A DNA stretch of 64,000 bases. It comes from Micromonospora craniellae (GTDB lineage: Bacteria; Actinomycetota; Actinomycetes; Mycobacteriales; Micromonosporaceae). The notes under the pieces were generated by a model, which saw nothing but the letters and a program-made list of their open reading frames with translations, made no database searches and had not been told where the DNA came from. Of this stretch, positions 27,589-36,820 are shown piece after piece. Position 1 is the stretch's first letter. Every line of letters starts with the position of its first letter. Location of the stretch: contig NZ_CP061725.1 of NCBI RefSeq assembly GCF_014764405.1, positions 2,480,001 through 2,544,000 on the forward strand, read 5' to 3'. The position numbers and the translations under genes were made by a program.

Positions 27589-28320
27589 CTGGTACGACCT
27601 CCGCTTGTCGGGCGGCGGGATCTCGGCGCCCTTGTACTCCACGGGCACGCCGCCGAGAGGGTAGTCCTTCCGCTGCGGGTAGCCCTCCCAGTCGTCCGGC
27701 ATGAGGATCCGGGTCAACGCCGGGTGGCCGTCGAAGACGACGCCGAACATGTCGTACGCCTCCCGCTCCTGCCAGTCGGCGGTCGGGTAGACCGAGGTGA
27801 CGCTGGGCAGGTGCGGAGCCTCGACGGAGACCGCGGCCTCCAGCCGGATCTGGCGGCGGTAGGTCATCGAGGTGAGCTGGTAGACCACGTGCAGCCGGCG
27901 CTCGTCGGCACCCAGGTAGTCCACGCCGGAGAGCGAGGACAACAGCTCGAAGCGCAGCCCCGCGTCGTCCCGCATCACCTGGCACACCTCGGCGATCCGC
28001 TCGGGGCGGATGTGCAGGGTCAGCTCACCCCGGTCGACCACCACGTTCTCGATCGCCTCGCCGAAGGCTGGGTACGCCTCCTCCAGCGCGTCGTACACCT
28101 CGTCGAAGTAGCCGCCGAACGGCCGGGGCGAGTCCGCGAGCTGCGGGCGCGGGCGGACCAGGCCGCCGAAGCCGGAGACGTCGCCGGTGCCCTGGTTGCC
28201 GAACATGCCCCGGCCGGCGGGCGCGGCCGGCGGGAACTCGGCGGGCGCACCGCTGGTCGACCCGGCCGGCGTCACCGGAACCGGTACGCCGCCGCCCTCG
28301 GCTCGCTTGTCGTCAGTCAC
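27586..28320 (-). CDS. nuoC: NADH-quinone oxidoreductase subunit C
   Basis: This 244-residue 30-kDa-type subunit has the conserved C-terminal stretch EREAYDMFGVVFDGHPALTR and a RRSYQ end. The first ~80 residues are Pro/Gly/Ala-rich and probably disordered. GTG 28320 overlaps the nuoB stop (GTGA); the ORF can be read upstream only through nuoB in another phase. Confidence 0.94.
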   Translation of the reverse strand: MTDDKRAEGGGVPVPVTPAGSTSGAPAEFPPAAPAGRGMFGNQGTGDVSGFGGLVRPRPQLADSPRPFGGYFDEVYDALEEAYPAFGEAIENVVVDRGELTLHIRPERIAEVCQVMRDDAGLRFELLSSLSGVDYLGADERRLHVVYQLTSMTYRRQIRLEAAVSVEAPHLPSVTSVYPTADWQEREAYDMFGVVFDGHPALTRILMPDDWEGYPQRKDYPLGGVPVEYKGAEIPPPDKRRSYQ

Positions 28321-28994
28321 TTGATCCCCCCGTACGGGTGGAGGTGGTTCTGGGCCTTCATCCAGTTCTCGATCCGCAACTGCTCCTCGCGGCCCTCGCG
28401 GACGGCCTTCGTCCACTCGGCGCGGCGGGCCTTGTCGTTGCGGTACGACGACGGCATCGAGCCGTACGGCACCACCGGCACGTCACCGCGCGCCTCGCGG
28501 GCCGCCAGCATCTTGCGGCCGTTCGGGCCGAGCGGCTCGTGGCCGATCTTCTCGCGCAGCTTGAGGATCGCGTCGATGAGCATCTCCGGCCGGGGCGGGC
28601 AGCCCGGCAGGTACATGTCGACCGGCACGACGTGGTCGACGCCCTGCACGATGGCGTAGTTGTTGAACATGCCGCCGCTGCTGGCGCAGACACCCATGGA
28701 GAGCACCCAGCGGGGCTCGGCCATCTGGTCGTAGATCTGGCGCAGCACCGGGGCCATCTTCTGGCTCACCCGGCCGGCGACGATCATCAGGTCGGCCTGC
28801 CGGGGCGAGGCCCGGAAGACCTCCATGCCCCACCGGCCCATGTCGTAGTGCGGACCGCCAGCGGCCATCATCTCGATCGCGCAGCAGGCCAGGCCGAAGG
28901 TGGCACCCCAGACCGACGACTTGCGCGACCAGTTGACCAGCTTCTCCACCGAGGTGAGCAGGACGCCGGCGGGAAGTTTCTCCTCGATACCCAT
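28317..28994 (-). CDS. nuoB: NADH-quinone oxidoreductase subunit B
   Basis: This 225-residue subunit carries cluster N2, the last electron donor to quinone. The adjacent cysteines are in FGLACCAIEMM, with the other ligands in MGVCASSGG and YLPGCPPRPE. The ATG at 28994 follows GGAGG at 6-base spacing; the longer frame reaches into the nuoA coding region. Confidence 0.97.
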   Translation of the reverse strand: MGIEEKLPAGVLLTSVEKLVNWSRKSSVWGATFGLACCAIEMMAAGGPHYDMGRWGMEVFRASPRQADLMIVAGRVSQKMAPVLRQIYDQMAEPRWVLSMGVCASSGGMFNNYAIVQGVDHVVPVDMYLPGCPPRPEMLIDAILKLREKIGHEPLGPNGRKMLAAREARGDVPVVPYGSMPSSYRNDKARRAEWTKAVREGREEQLRIENWMKAQNHLHPYGGIK

Positions 28995-29007
28995 TGCCGT
29001 TCCTCCC

Positions 29008-29373
29008 TCAGTCCCAGTCCAGACCGCCGCGCCGCCACTCGTAGGCGTACGCGACGAAGACCGCACCGATGAAAATCAACATGGCGACGAATCCGAACAC
29101 CGGCAGCATGTCGAAGGAGACAGCCCACGGGTAAAGGAAGATCATTTCCACGTCGAAGACGATGAAGAGCATCGCCGTCAGATAGAACTTGACCGGGAAC
29201 CGGCTGCCGCCGATCGGCTGCGGGCTGGGCTCGATCCCACACTCGTAGGCTTCGAGCTTGGCCTTGTTGTAGCGCCGGGGACCGGCGAACCTGGCAGCCC
29301 CTATGGAGAACAGCGCGAAGGCCGCGGCGAGGGCGAACAGCCCAATGATGGGTACGTAAGGCGAGAGCGACAT
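29008..29373 (-). CDS. nuoA: NADH-quinone oxidoreductase subunit A
   Basis: A 121-residue three-helix membrane subunit with the conserved YECGIEP loop (Cys exposed near the quinone site) and the FDVEMIFLYPW helix. First gene of the nuoA-N operon. The 109-base spacer to the upstream same-strand reductase gene could hold the operon promoter: the minus strand has TGTGAATAGTGTGAAT with a TAGTGT -10-like box, but I cannot fix it. Confidence 0.96.
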   Translation of the reverse strand: MSLSPYVPIIGLFALAAAFALFSIGAARFAGPRRYNKAKLEAYECGIEPSPQPIGGSRFPVKFYLTAMLFIVFDVEMIFLYPWAVSFDMLPVFGFVAMLIFIGAVFVAYAYEWRRGGLDWD

Positions 29374-29482
29374 CTTCTTCTCCTGCTCGTCCTTCCCTGC
29401 CCTCGTTCGTTGGCGAAATTCACACTATTCACATCCCACCCGGCGATCGTCGGCGGGGGGTCGACCTGCCTGGTCCGCGCCC

Positions 29483-30757
29483 CTACACGGCGGGCGCGAC
29501 CCGGGTCATCGCATTGATCACCCGGTCCATCGCGTCACCGCCACGAGGGTCGGTGAGGTTGGCCAGGAGCTTGAGCACGAAGCGCATCAGGGTCGGGTGG
29601 GGCATGCCGTGCTTGGTCGCCACGCGCATGATCTCGGGCCGGCCGATCAGCTTCACGAAGACCCCGCCGAGGCGGTAGTAGCCGCCGAACCGGGTCTTCA
29701 ACTCCTGCGGGTACGCCATCAGCGCCCGCTCCCGCTCGACACCGGCCGGCCGGGCCAGGGCCTGCACCGCGACCTCCGCAGCCAGTTCGCCGGACTCCAT
29801 GGCGTACGCGATGCCTTCGCCGTTGAACGGGTTGACCATGCCGCCGGAGTCGCCGACCAGCATGACCCCCCGGTTGTAATGCGGCACCCGGTTGAAGCCC
29901 ATCGGCAGCGCCGCGCCGAGGATCGAGCCCTCGGCGTTGGCCTCGTCGGTCATCCCCCACTCCGGCGGCGTGTTGGCCAGCCAGTCGGTGAGCAGTCGCC
30001 GGTAGTTGGTCTTGCCGAAGGCCGACGAGGAGTTGAGGATGCCGAGGCCGACGTTGACCCGGCCGTCACCCAGGCCGAAGATCCAGCCGTACCCGGGCAG
30101 CAACGCGCCGGTGCCCTTGGCCCGCAGTTCCAGCCAGGACTCCAGGTAGTCGTCGTCGTGCCGGGCCTCGGAGCGGTAGTAACGGCGCACCGCCACGCCG
30201 ATCGGCCGGTCCTCCCGCTTGGCCAGTCCGAGGGCGAGCGGGAAGCGGCCGGAGACACCGTCCGCGGCGACCACCAGCGGCGCGTGGAAGGTGGCCGGGG
30301 CCTTGTCCGGGCCGTCCTCGGCCGCCACCCCGATCACCCGGCCGGACCCGTCGAGCACCGGCCCGGTCACCGTGACGTTGGTGCGCAGCGTCGCCCCGGC
30401 GGACACGGCCCGCTGGACGAGCAGGTCGTCGAAGTCGAGCCGGGTGCGAACCAGCCCGTAGTTCGGGAAGCTGGCCAGGTCCGGCCAGTCCAGTTCGAGT
30501 CGGACGCCGCCGCCGATCACCCGCAGACCTCGGTTGTGCAGCCAGCCGGCCTCGGGCGAGGTGTCCACACCCATCCGGATCAGCTGCCGCACCGCGCGCG
30601 GGGTCAGCCCGTCGCCGCAGACCTTCTCCCGGGGGAACTCGGTCTTCTCCAGCAGCAGCACGCGCACGCCGTGCCGAGCCAGGTGGTACGCGGTCGCCGA
30701 CCCACCGGGACCGGCGCCCACGACGATCACGTCGGCGTCGTTCTCCACCGCGGCCAT
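29483..30757 (-). CDS. menJ: Geranylgeranyl-reductase-family FAD oxidoreductase (menaquinone reductase MenJ-like)
   Basis: This 424-residue flavoprotein has the Rossmann FAD motif GAGPGGSATAYHLA at the N-terminus and the family's GDSGGMVNPFNGEGIAYA segment. In mycobacteria the homologue MenJ saturates one double bond of the menaquinone side chain, consistent with the nearby menG, mqn and nuo genes. The ATG at 30757 was chosen (GGGAGGGGG upstream) over an in-frame ATG 36 bases earlier. An iron-box-like palindrome lies 82 bases upstream. Other prenyl-chain reductases of the same family cannot be excluded. Confidence 0.82.
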   Translation of the reverse strand: MAAVENDADVIVVGAGPGGSATAYHLARHGVRVLLLEKTEFPREKVCGDGLTPRAVRQLIRMGVDTSPEAGWLHNRGLRVIGGGVRLELDWPDLASFPNYGLVRTRLDFDDLLVQRAVSAGATLRTNVTVTGPVLDGSGRVIGVAAEDGPDKAPATFHAPLVVAADGVSGRFPLALGLAKREDRPIGVAVRRYYRSEARHDDDYLESWLELRAKGTGALLPGYGWIFGLGDGRVNVGLGILNSSSAFGKTNYRRLLTDWLANTPPEWGMTDEANAEGSILGAALPMGFNRVPHYNRGVMLVGDSGGMVNPFNGEGIAYAMESGELAAEVAVQALARPAGVERERALMAYPQELKTRFGGYYRLGGVFVKLIGRPEIMRVATKHGMPHPTLMRFVLKLLANLTDPRGGDAMDRVINAMTRVAPAV

Positions 30758-30838
30758 TCGCGCCCCCTCCCGAGTGCTCGTGAAATGCTTCACAAGCCAG
30801 CCGGGACGAGTCTATGACCGACGCATTACGCTCGGTTT

Positions 30839-30854
30839 GTTAGGGCGACCTAAC
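30839..30854. promoter_or_regulatory. Iron-box-like palindrome (IdeR/DmdR type) upstream of menJ
   Basis: GTTAGG-GCGA-CCTAAC is a perfect inverted repeat with a 4-base spacer. It matches the TTAGG-N4-CCTAA half of the actinobacterial iron box (TTAGGTTAGGCTAACCTAA) but the leftmost TTAGG is not conserved. It sits where a -35 element for the menJ-like gene would be, with a TAGACT -10-like box downstream on the minus strand. Confidence 0.5.
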
Positions 30855-30924
30855 CTCATAGAAACAGGACGCTGGCGGAACTCCCGGACGCTGCGGTCAT
30901 GCGATCCGGGACATTGGAGCATCC

Positions 30925-31131
30925 CTATGCAGTGGGGCTCGCGGCGTCCAGTCCCGCACGGATCGTCTCCGGCAGATGCTCCCGCAACGCGCCACCGGCG
31001 GCCCGGTCCAGCGCGGCGAGCACCTCGGACACCACCTGACGCACATCCGCCGGATCCGTGCCGGCCAGATCCCGGAGCTGGCCGGCCAGCTCGGCGGCAT
31101 CATCGATGGCCACGTGGCTCACATCCGTCAT
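30925..31131 (-). CDS. Small hypothetical protein (68 aa)
   Basis: A short ORF with coding-like composition. The start MTDVSHVAIDDAAELAG was preferred to a 7-codon longer version. The sequence is predicted helical and acidic, with no cysteine pair, membrane helix or recognisable domain. It lies between menG and the menJ-like gene on the same strand. I do not recognise the family. Confidence 0.5.
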   Translation of the reverse strand: MTDVSHVAIDDAAELAGQLRDLAGTDPADVRQVVSEVLAALDRAAGGALREHLPETIRAGLDAASPTA

Positions 31132-31205
31132 GCCAGCCAGCCTAAGCGGCAAAAGATAACGAACTGCCCAATTCGCCTAAATGTTGGCGAGGTGGCGACG
31201 TCAGG

Positions 31206-31913
31206 TCAGCTCCGGGTGGCCCGGTGCAGTGCCACGATGCCGCCGGTCAGATTCCGCCACGCCACCCGACCCCACCCGGCGGTCGCCACCCGGGCGGCCA
31301 GCGCCGGCTGGTCCGGCCAGGCCCGGATCGACTCGGCTAGGTAGACGTAGGCGTCCGGATTGCTGGACACCGTCCGCGCCACCGCCGGCAGCGACCGCAT
31401 CAGGTACGACAGGTACACGGTGCGGAAGGCCGGGTTGACCGGGGTGCTGAACTCACAGACCACCAGTCGGCCGCCCGGCCGGGTGACCCGCGCCAGTTCG
31501 CGCAGCGCCGCGTCGGTGTCGCTGACGTTGCGCAGCGCGAAGGAGATGGTCACCGCGTCGAAGCTCGCGTCGGCGAAGGGCAGCCGGAGGGCGTCACCGG
31601 CCAGCAGCGGCACCTGCGGACGGTCCTGCTTGCCCGCGTACAGCATGCCCAGCGACAGGTCGGCGCCGACCGCGTACGCCCCGGAGCGGGACAGTTCCTC
31701 GGTCGAGACCCCGGTGCCCGCGCCCACGTCCAGCACCTGGTCCCCGGGGCGCAGGTCCAGCGCGGCCCGGGTGGCCCGCCGCCAGAACCGGTCCTGCCCG
31801 AAGGAGAGGACGGTGTTGGTCAGGTCGTAGCGGGCCGCGACCCCGTCGAACATCGCGGCGACCTCGTGCGGCTGCTTGTCCAGGCTGGCGCGCTGGCCCT
31901 GCGGGGTGCTCAC
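31206..31913 (-). CDS. menG: Demethylmenaquinone methyltransferase
   Basis: A 235-residue class I SAM methyltransferase of the UbiE/MenG group. The SAM loop is VLDVGAGTGVSTEEL, and family signatures are MFDGVAARYDLTNTVLSFGQD and SFALRNVSDTDAALRELARV. It methylates demethylmenaquinone in the last step of menaquinone synthesis. GTG 31913 follows GTGGAGGG; the ATG-initiated longer frame (31976) would run into the terminator region. Confidence 0.93.
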   Translation of the reverse strand: MSTPQGQRASLDKQPHEVAAMFDGVAARYDLTNTVLSFGQDRFWRRATRAALDLRPGDQVLDVGAGTGVSTEELSRSGAYAVGADLSLGMLYAGKQDRPQVPLLAGDALRLPFADASFDAVTISFALRNVSDTDAALRELARVTRPGGRLVVCEFSTPVNPAFRTVYLSYLMRSLPAVARTVSSNPDAYVYLAESIRAWPDQPALAARVATAGWGRVAWRNLTGGIVALHRATRS

Positions 31914-31981
31914 CCCTCCACTCTGCCAGCCCGGCGCCCGGCCGCCGGCGACCAGGGTCGCCGGTACCCGCAGCACACACA

Positions 31982-32015
31982 GTAGGGGCGGGATGGTCGC
32001 CCATCCCGCCCCTAC
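31982..32015. terminator. Strong hairpin terminator after the LPXTG gene
   Basis: GTAGGGGCGGGATGG (31982-31996) and CCATCCCGCCCCTAC (32001-32015) pair perfectly over 15 bases with a TCGC loop. It separates the surface-protein gene from menG on the same strand. Confidence 0.85.
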
Positions 32016-32063
32016 TGCCGTGCGTTATGTGAACGGCCCGCGCGGGCCGATTGGGGACCTACC

Positions 32064-33245
32064 TCAAGAGCTGGACTTCTCGTCCCCCGGAGCCACCAGG
32101 ACCACCCGGCGACGGCGGGACACCAGCAACATGGCCGCACCGGCGAGCACCACGCCCCCGCCGACGGCGCCGATCACGCCTGCCTGCACACCGGTGACCG
32201 GCAGGCCACCGCCACCGCCACCGCCGTTGCCGGTGGCCGCGACGATCACGGCGAAGTCGTCGGTGTTGTCGGACGGGTCGATGTCGGCGAACTCGCTGTC
32301 CTCGATCTCCCGCACCTCGGCCCGGTCGAAGTCGGGCTTGGTCGCCTGCTTGCTGATCCGGGCTTCCGGCTTCAGCGCGCCGTGCGCCACAGCCTCCAGC
32401 GAGCCACCGGTGAGAGCCACCGGTGCCTCGACGTCCTCGTCCACCACGACCGGCAACTCAAAGCGCAGCACAGTGTCCTGTTCGAGCAGGAAGTCCTTGT
32501 CGTCGCAGACCACGGTGCGCTCGGCGCCGGTCTCGCAACCGCCGAGCGGGAAGGCCAGGCTGACGTGCTCGGGCAGCCGGAAGGTCAGCTTGAGGCCCTG
32601 CGCGGTCAGGTTGCCCTGGTTGACGACCTCGCTGTACACGAGGGCGGTGTCACCGGGGTACAGCTTCTTGCCCTCGGTGCCGGAGTCGAAGTCGAAGCTG
32701 GTCTTCACGTCCGGGACGATGACGCCCAGGTCGACGCCGCTCTCCGGGGTCAACTCAACGTCGATCTTGATGCTGTTGTTGCTGTCGTCGGTGTCGTCCG
32801 GCGACTCGATGGTGATGGTGACCGGAGCGGTGTACGGCCCGCTGACGTCCTCGCCCTTCACCAGGACGACCGGCACCTCGGTGGTCTCGCCCGGCTTGGG
32901 GATCTCACCCTTGTTCAGCTCGCAGGTGAAGACCTCAAGCTTCGTCTCACCGGTGACGCTGCACTCGCCGTTGGTGATCGGAACGAAGATGAGCTTGTTG
33001 TCGTCCAGCTTGGAGACGTCGACCTTGATGAGGACCTTACTCGGGGTGCCCTCGCCCTGGTTGGCGATCTTGGCCCAGGCAATCTTGCCTCCGACCCCGT
33101 CGGTCATCCGGGTGCCGGCGGCGGTGATGGCGAGGTCGGTCTCGGTGCCGGCGGCGTGGGCTGGTACGCCGAAGGCGGCGACAGCGCCCGAGGCGAGCAG
33201 CGCGGCCGTGGCCAGGCTCGCGGCACGGCGAGAACGGAAGATCAT
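32064..33245 (-). CDS. LPXTG-anchored cell-surface protein
   Basis: This 393-residue protein has a Sec signal peptide (residues 1-31, ending AHA), a beta-rich extracellular region and a glycine run. The sorting signal LPVTG comes next, followed by a hydrophobic helix and the basic tail RRRR. This is the classical layout of sortase substrates bound to peptidoglycan. The extracellular part looks like repeated DUF11/CARDB-type beta domains, each pattern containing a conserved N-Q-G motif (IANQGEG and VVNQGNL). Its role is unknown; an adhesin or cell-envelope structural protein is plausible. Confidence 0.85.
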   Translation of the reverse strand: MIFRSRRAASLATAALLASGAVAAFGVPAHAAGTETDLAITAAGTRMTDGVGGKIAWAKIANQGEGTPSKVLIKVDVSKLDDNKLIFVPITNGECSVTGETKLEVFTCELNKGEIPKPGETTEVPVVLVKGEDVSGPYTAPVTITIESPDDTDDSNNSIKIDVELTPESGVDLGVIVPDVKTSFDFDSGTEGKKLYPGDTALVYSEVVNQGNLTAQGLKLTFRLPEHVSLAFPLGGCETGAERTVVCDDKDFLLEQDTVLRFELPVVVDEDVEAPVALTGGSLEAVAHGALKPEARISKQATKPDFDRAEVREIEDSEFADIDPSDNTDDFAVIVAATGNGGGGGGGLPVTGVQAGVIGAVGGGVVLAGAAMLLVSRRRRVVLVAPGDEKSSS

Positions 33246-33538
33246 TGAAGGGTCTCCCCGTTGGCTGGTGAGAAGCGTACGGCCGGGGACGTTAGCGGCC
33301 AGCGATCACACGCGCCACCCCGAAACACACCAGCCACAAGCTGCGCGGCTAATGGTCATTCAAGGTTTGTCCGGATTGATGGCTCTTGCTGCCCGAGGAA
33401 GCGCGAGCCTGCCCCACTCCGGCACAGCGCTTCGAACCAGATGGATGGCGAGGGAGAGCCGTTCGGATGATCAGCCGAACGTCCGCACCGTTGGCGAAAC
33501 GTGACCCTCTCGGGGGTCACTCGTGACCTTGGGGAGAC
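33246..33538. other. Intergenic region, 293 bases
   Basis: Between the same-strand LPXTG gene and mqnC. I see no ORF with coding character and no clear hairpin terminator. It must contain the promoter of the surface-protein gene, but I cannot place convincing -35/-10 boxes. Confidence 0.5.
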
Positions 33539-34729
33539 TCAGTTCGCCTCGACCAATGGGAGGGAGCGTCCGGCGCCGCCGCCGGGCAGGGCGATCGACG
33601 AGAAGTGCGACACCACCCGCTCGTCGGTCGGATCGTCGGCGGGGGTGTGGTGCACGGCCAGCCGCCGGTAGAGCGTGTCCCGTTGCGCGGGGATCCGGTC
33701 GGCGGAGCGGATCATCCCGATCAGCTCGTGCAGGTTGGACCGGTGCCGGGCACCCGCCGAGGAGATCACGTTCTCCTCCAGCATGATCGAGCCCAGGTCG
33801 TCCACACCCAAGTGCAGCGCGAGCTGTCCCACGTCCTTACCCGTGGTCAACCAGGACGCCTGCAGGTGCGGCACCGTCTCGAAGAAGAGCCGGGCCACCG
33901 CCACCAGGCGCAGGTACTCCAGCGTGGTCGCCTGGGTCCGACCCTTGAGGTGGTTGTTCTCCGGCTGATACGTCCACGGGATGAAGGACCGGAAGCCCTG
34001 GGTACGGTCCTGCACGTCGCGGATCATCCGCAGGTGTTCGATCCGCTCGGCGGCCGTCTCACCGGTGCCCATCATCATCGTCGCGGTCGACTCGACGCCC
34101 TGCCGGTGCGCCAGCTCCATGACCTCCAGCCAGCGCTCGCCCGACTCCTTGAGCGGCGCGATCGCCCGACGCGGGCGCTCCGGAAGCATCTCGGCGCCGG
34201 CACCGGCGATCGAGTCCAGCCCGGCGGTCTTGATCCGGGCGATGGCCTCGTCCAGGCTGACGCCGGAGACCTTGGCCATGTGCAGGATCTCACTCGGGCC
34301 GATCGAGTGGATGGCGAGCTGCGGGTACGCCTTCTTGACCGAGGAGAACAACTCCTCGTAGTACTCCACCCCGTAGTCCGGGTGGTGACCACCCTGGAGC
34401 ATGACCTGGGTGGCGCCCAGCTCGACCGCCTCGCCGCAACGACGCAGGATCTCCTCGGTGGGGTGGGTCCACCCTTCCTTGTGCTTCGGAGCACGATAGA
34501 AGGCGCAGAACTTGCACGCCGTCACGCAGACGTTGGTGTAGTTGATGTTGCGGTCGATCAGGTACGTGACGATGTTGTCCGGGTACCACCGACGGCGTAC
34601 CGCGTCCGCGGCCTCGCCCAGCGCGTGGAAGGGCGCCTCGGTGTAGAGCAGCAGCGCCTCCTCGGGCGTGATCCGCCCACCGTCCGCGCCACGCTGCAGG
34701 ATGTCGTCGATCTCCCGGCTCGTCGTCAC
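33539..34729 (-). CDS. mqnC: Cyclic dehypoxanthinyl futalosine synthase (radical SAM)
   Basis: This 396-residue radical-SAM enzyme has the [4Fe-4S] motif C-x3-C-x2-C in CVTACKFCAFYR and the family segments MLQGGHHPDYGVEYYE and FRSFIPWTYQPENN. It closes the ring of dehypoxanthinyl futalosine in the futalosine menaquinone route. GTG 34729 was chosen because upstream sequence lacks coding character. mqnA lies 10 kb away in the same window, so the organism uses the futalosine pathway. Confidence 0.95.
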   Translation of the reverse strand: MTTSREIDDILQRGADGGRITPEEALLLYTEAPFHALGEAADAVRRRWYPDNIVTYLIDRNINYTNVCVTACKFCAFYRAPKHKEGWTHPTEEILRRCGEAVELGATQVMLQGGHHPDYGVEYYEELFSSVKKAYPQLAIHSIGPSEILHMAKVSGVSLDEAIARIKTAGLDSIAGAGAEMLPERPRRAIAPLKESGERWLEVMELAHRQGVESTATMMMGTGETAAERIEHLRMIRDVQDRTQGFRSFIPWTYQPENNHLKGRTQATTLEYLRLVAVARLFFETVPHLQASWLTTGKDVGQLALHLGVDDLGSIMLEENVISSAGARHRSNLHELIGMIRSADRIPAQRDTLYRRLAVHHTPADDPTDERVVSHFSSIALPGGGAGRSLPLVEAN

Positions 34730-34792
34730 GCCATCGAGCCTACGTCGAGGTCCTGTGCTGCCGAGAGGCGACTGACGCGCCGTTGTTGCCGT

Positions 34793-34843
34793 CACACAAC
34801 ATCGGCTTGTGTTACTCCAAGGGCAACACAAGCGCCACACAAC
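34793..34843. promoter_or_regulatory. Cluster of inverted and direct repeats upstream of the AlbA_2 gene
   Basis: CTTGTGTT (34806-34813) and AACACAAG (34825-34832) form a perfect inverted repeat. CACACAAC occurs at 34793-34800 and again 43 bases later at 34836-34843. The cluster sits 77-127 bases before the AlbA_2-gene start and could be an autoregulatory operator. Confidence 0.45.
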
Positions 34844-34919
34844 GAGCGTGTTACCGCACCACAGCTCTACCACAGTGTCACACTGGGCCGCACCAGGAAC
34901 CCATCACCGGAGGTGGCCA

Positions 34920-36668
34920 GTGGAGGCATCGGAACTTCGAGAACTGCTCGAACGCCTTCGCCAGCTCCGCAACGACTACTCGACCTGCGAAGTCAAGAAG
35001 GCCCAGGGCGGACTGCCGGCCAGCATCTGGGAGACGATCAGCGCCTTCGCCAACGGGAGCGGCGGGCGCCTGATCCTCGGCGTCGACGAGCGCGACGCCT
35101 TCGCAGTGACGGGCGTGGCCGAGCCCGGTGTGATGGAGGCGAACCTCGGGGCGATCTGTGCTGATCTGGAGCCGGCGGTACGCGCGGACATCAGCACTGT
35201 CGAACTCGACGGTCGCCACGTCGTGGTCTGCGAGGTCCCGCAGCTGGCCCGCGACCAACGTCCGTGTCACAAGAGGAGCCTCGGTCCGTGGGCGGGTTCT
35301 CGGATCCGGGTCGGCGACGGAGACCGCCGCCTCACCGACTACGAGGTGGCGGTGCTGTTGGCCAACCGCACCGAACAACGGCACGATGTGGCACCGGTCC
35401 CACGTGCCACGCTGGACGACCTGGACGCAGAACTGCTCGCGGCATTCCTGGTCCGGATCCGACAGTCCCGTGCGGAGATCTTCCGGCGGCTGGACGACGA
35501 ACAGGTACTGATCATGCTGAACGTCCTGACCCGCTACCAGGACGCCGTGGTTCCCACCCTGGCCGGGCTCCTCGTGTTCGGCACCTACCCACAGACCTTC
35601 GAGCCTCAGTTGGGGATGACCTTCGTGGCGTACCCCACGGCACAGCCGGGAGTTCCCGGCCCACGCGGCGAACGTTTCAGCGAGAACCGGTCCGTGGACG
35701 GTTCGATACCCGTGATGGTCGCGGAATGCATCCGGGTGCTGAAGCGCAACATGAAACGGCGCAATGTGATCACGGGCCTCTACCGAACCGAGGAGTGGGA
35801 GTACCCGGAAGAGGTACTGCGCGAGGTACTGGTCAACGCGCTCGTGCACCGCGACTACGCCGAGTTCGCGCGGGGCATGCAGGTCCAGATCGAGATGTAC
35901 CCGGACCGTCTGGTGATCAGGAACCCGGGCGGACTCTACGGCCCGGTGGAGGTGAGCTCGCTCGGCACGACACCGGTCACCTCGTCCCGCAACCGGGCCC
36001 TACTCAAGATTCTCGAAGACACGCCCTTCGGCGACGGCCACATGGTCTGCGAGAACCGAGGCAGTGGGATCACCCGCATCAGGGTCGCTCTCACCGAGGC
36101 CGGCATGGAGCAACCCCGCTTTGCGGACGACATATCCACCTTCGCCGTGGAGTTCCCCAACCACACATTGCTGGACGAGGATGCCATCAAGTGGTTGGGG
36201 TCGCTCGGCCGAGGTCCGTTGAGCCGGTCCCAGATGGCCGCCCTCGTGCTGATGCGCAACGGGCGAGAGCTGTCCAACAGTTCGTACCGGGAAGTGACCG
36301 GCGTGTCCGACAGTCGCGCGGCCAGCCGGGAACTTCGCGAGCTCGTGGAACGTGGGCTGATCGCGCAGCAAGGCTCCCGGGGAGGCACGACCTATCGACT
36401 ACTGACCGATGTCATCGCCGAAGCGCCTGATCTGTTCGCTCCCATGACCGCACCGGGCTCCGGTTCCCGACCTCCGTTGAACGCGAACGAGGACATCGTC
36501 CTGACGGCACTGGGCGTCGGCAGCCGCTCGCGGGCGGAACTCGAGACGGCCACCGGGCTACGGCCGCACCAGGTACAACGCGCGCTGCGCTCACTGCGGA
36601 GGCAGAACCTCGTGCAGATGAGCGGCCAGGAACGTTCCCGCAACGCCCGGTACACCGCCGTCCGTTGA
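34920..36668 (+). CDS. AlbA_2-domain / RecG-like putative DNA-binding ATPase-type regulator
   Basis: This 582-residue protein starts with GTG after GGAGGTGG. Residues ~20-140 form an AlbA_2 (Schlafen-like) domain: FANGSGGRLILGVDE is the signature. The middle contains the HATPase-like RecG C-terminal segment (EVLVNALVHRDYAEF, IRNPGGLYGPV, ENRGSGITRI). The C-terminus has winged-helix-like stretches (SRAELETATGLRPHQVQRALRSL). Such proteins are often called transcriptional regulators or RecG-like helicases though they lack helicase motor motifs. The function is not established. Repeats just upstream suggest self-regulation. Confidence 0.8.
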   Translation: MEASELRELLERLRQLRNDYSTCEVKKAQGGLPASIWETISAFANGSGGRLILGVDERDAFAVTGVAEPGVMEANLGAICADLEPAVRADISTVELDGRHVVVCEVPQLARDQRPCHKRSLGPWAGSRIRVGDGDRRLTDYEVAVLLANRTEQRHDVAPVPRATLDDLDAELLAAFLVRIRQSRAEIFRRLDDEQVLIMLNVLTRYQDAVVPTLAGLLVFGTYPQTFEPQLGMTFVAYPTAQPGVPGPRGERFSENRSVDGSIPVMVAECIRVLKRNMKRRNVITGLYRTEEWEYPEEVLREVLVNALVHRDYAEFARGMQVQIEMYPDRLVIRNPGGLYGPVEVSSLGTTPVTSSRNRALLKILEDTPFGDGHMVCENRGSGITRIRVALTEAGMEQPRFADDISTFAVEFPNHTLLDEDAIKWLGSLGRGPLSRSQMAALVLMRNGRELSNSSYREVTGVSDSRAASRELRELVERGLIAQQGSRGGTTYRLLTDVIAEAPDLFAPMTAPGSGSRPPLNANEDIVLTALGVGSRSRAELETATGLRPHQVQRALRSLRRQNLVQMSGQERSRNARYTAVR

Positions 36669-36820
36669 CTCCGTCGCCGCGCGATCTCCATCGGAGTGGC
36701 CGCAGCGGGATCTGACCGGGTGCAGGGAACGTCAAGTTGTACACCTCCTCCGCACTACGGAGCTGCCGACCCTGGCCGACTCCGGCAGGCTTCAGAGCAG
36801 TAGGCGAGGCGCGTGGGTGG

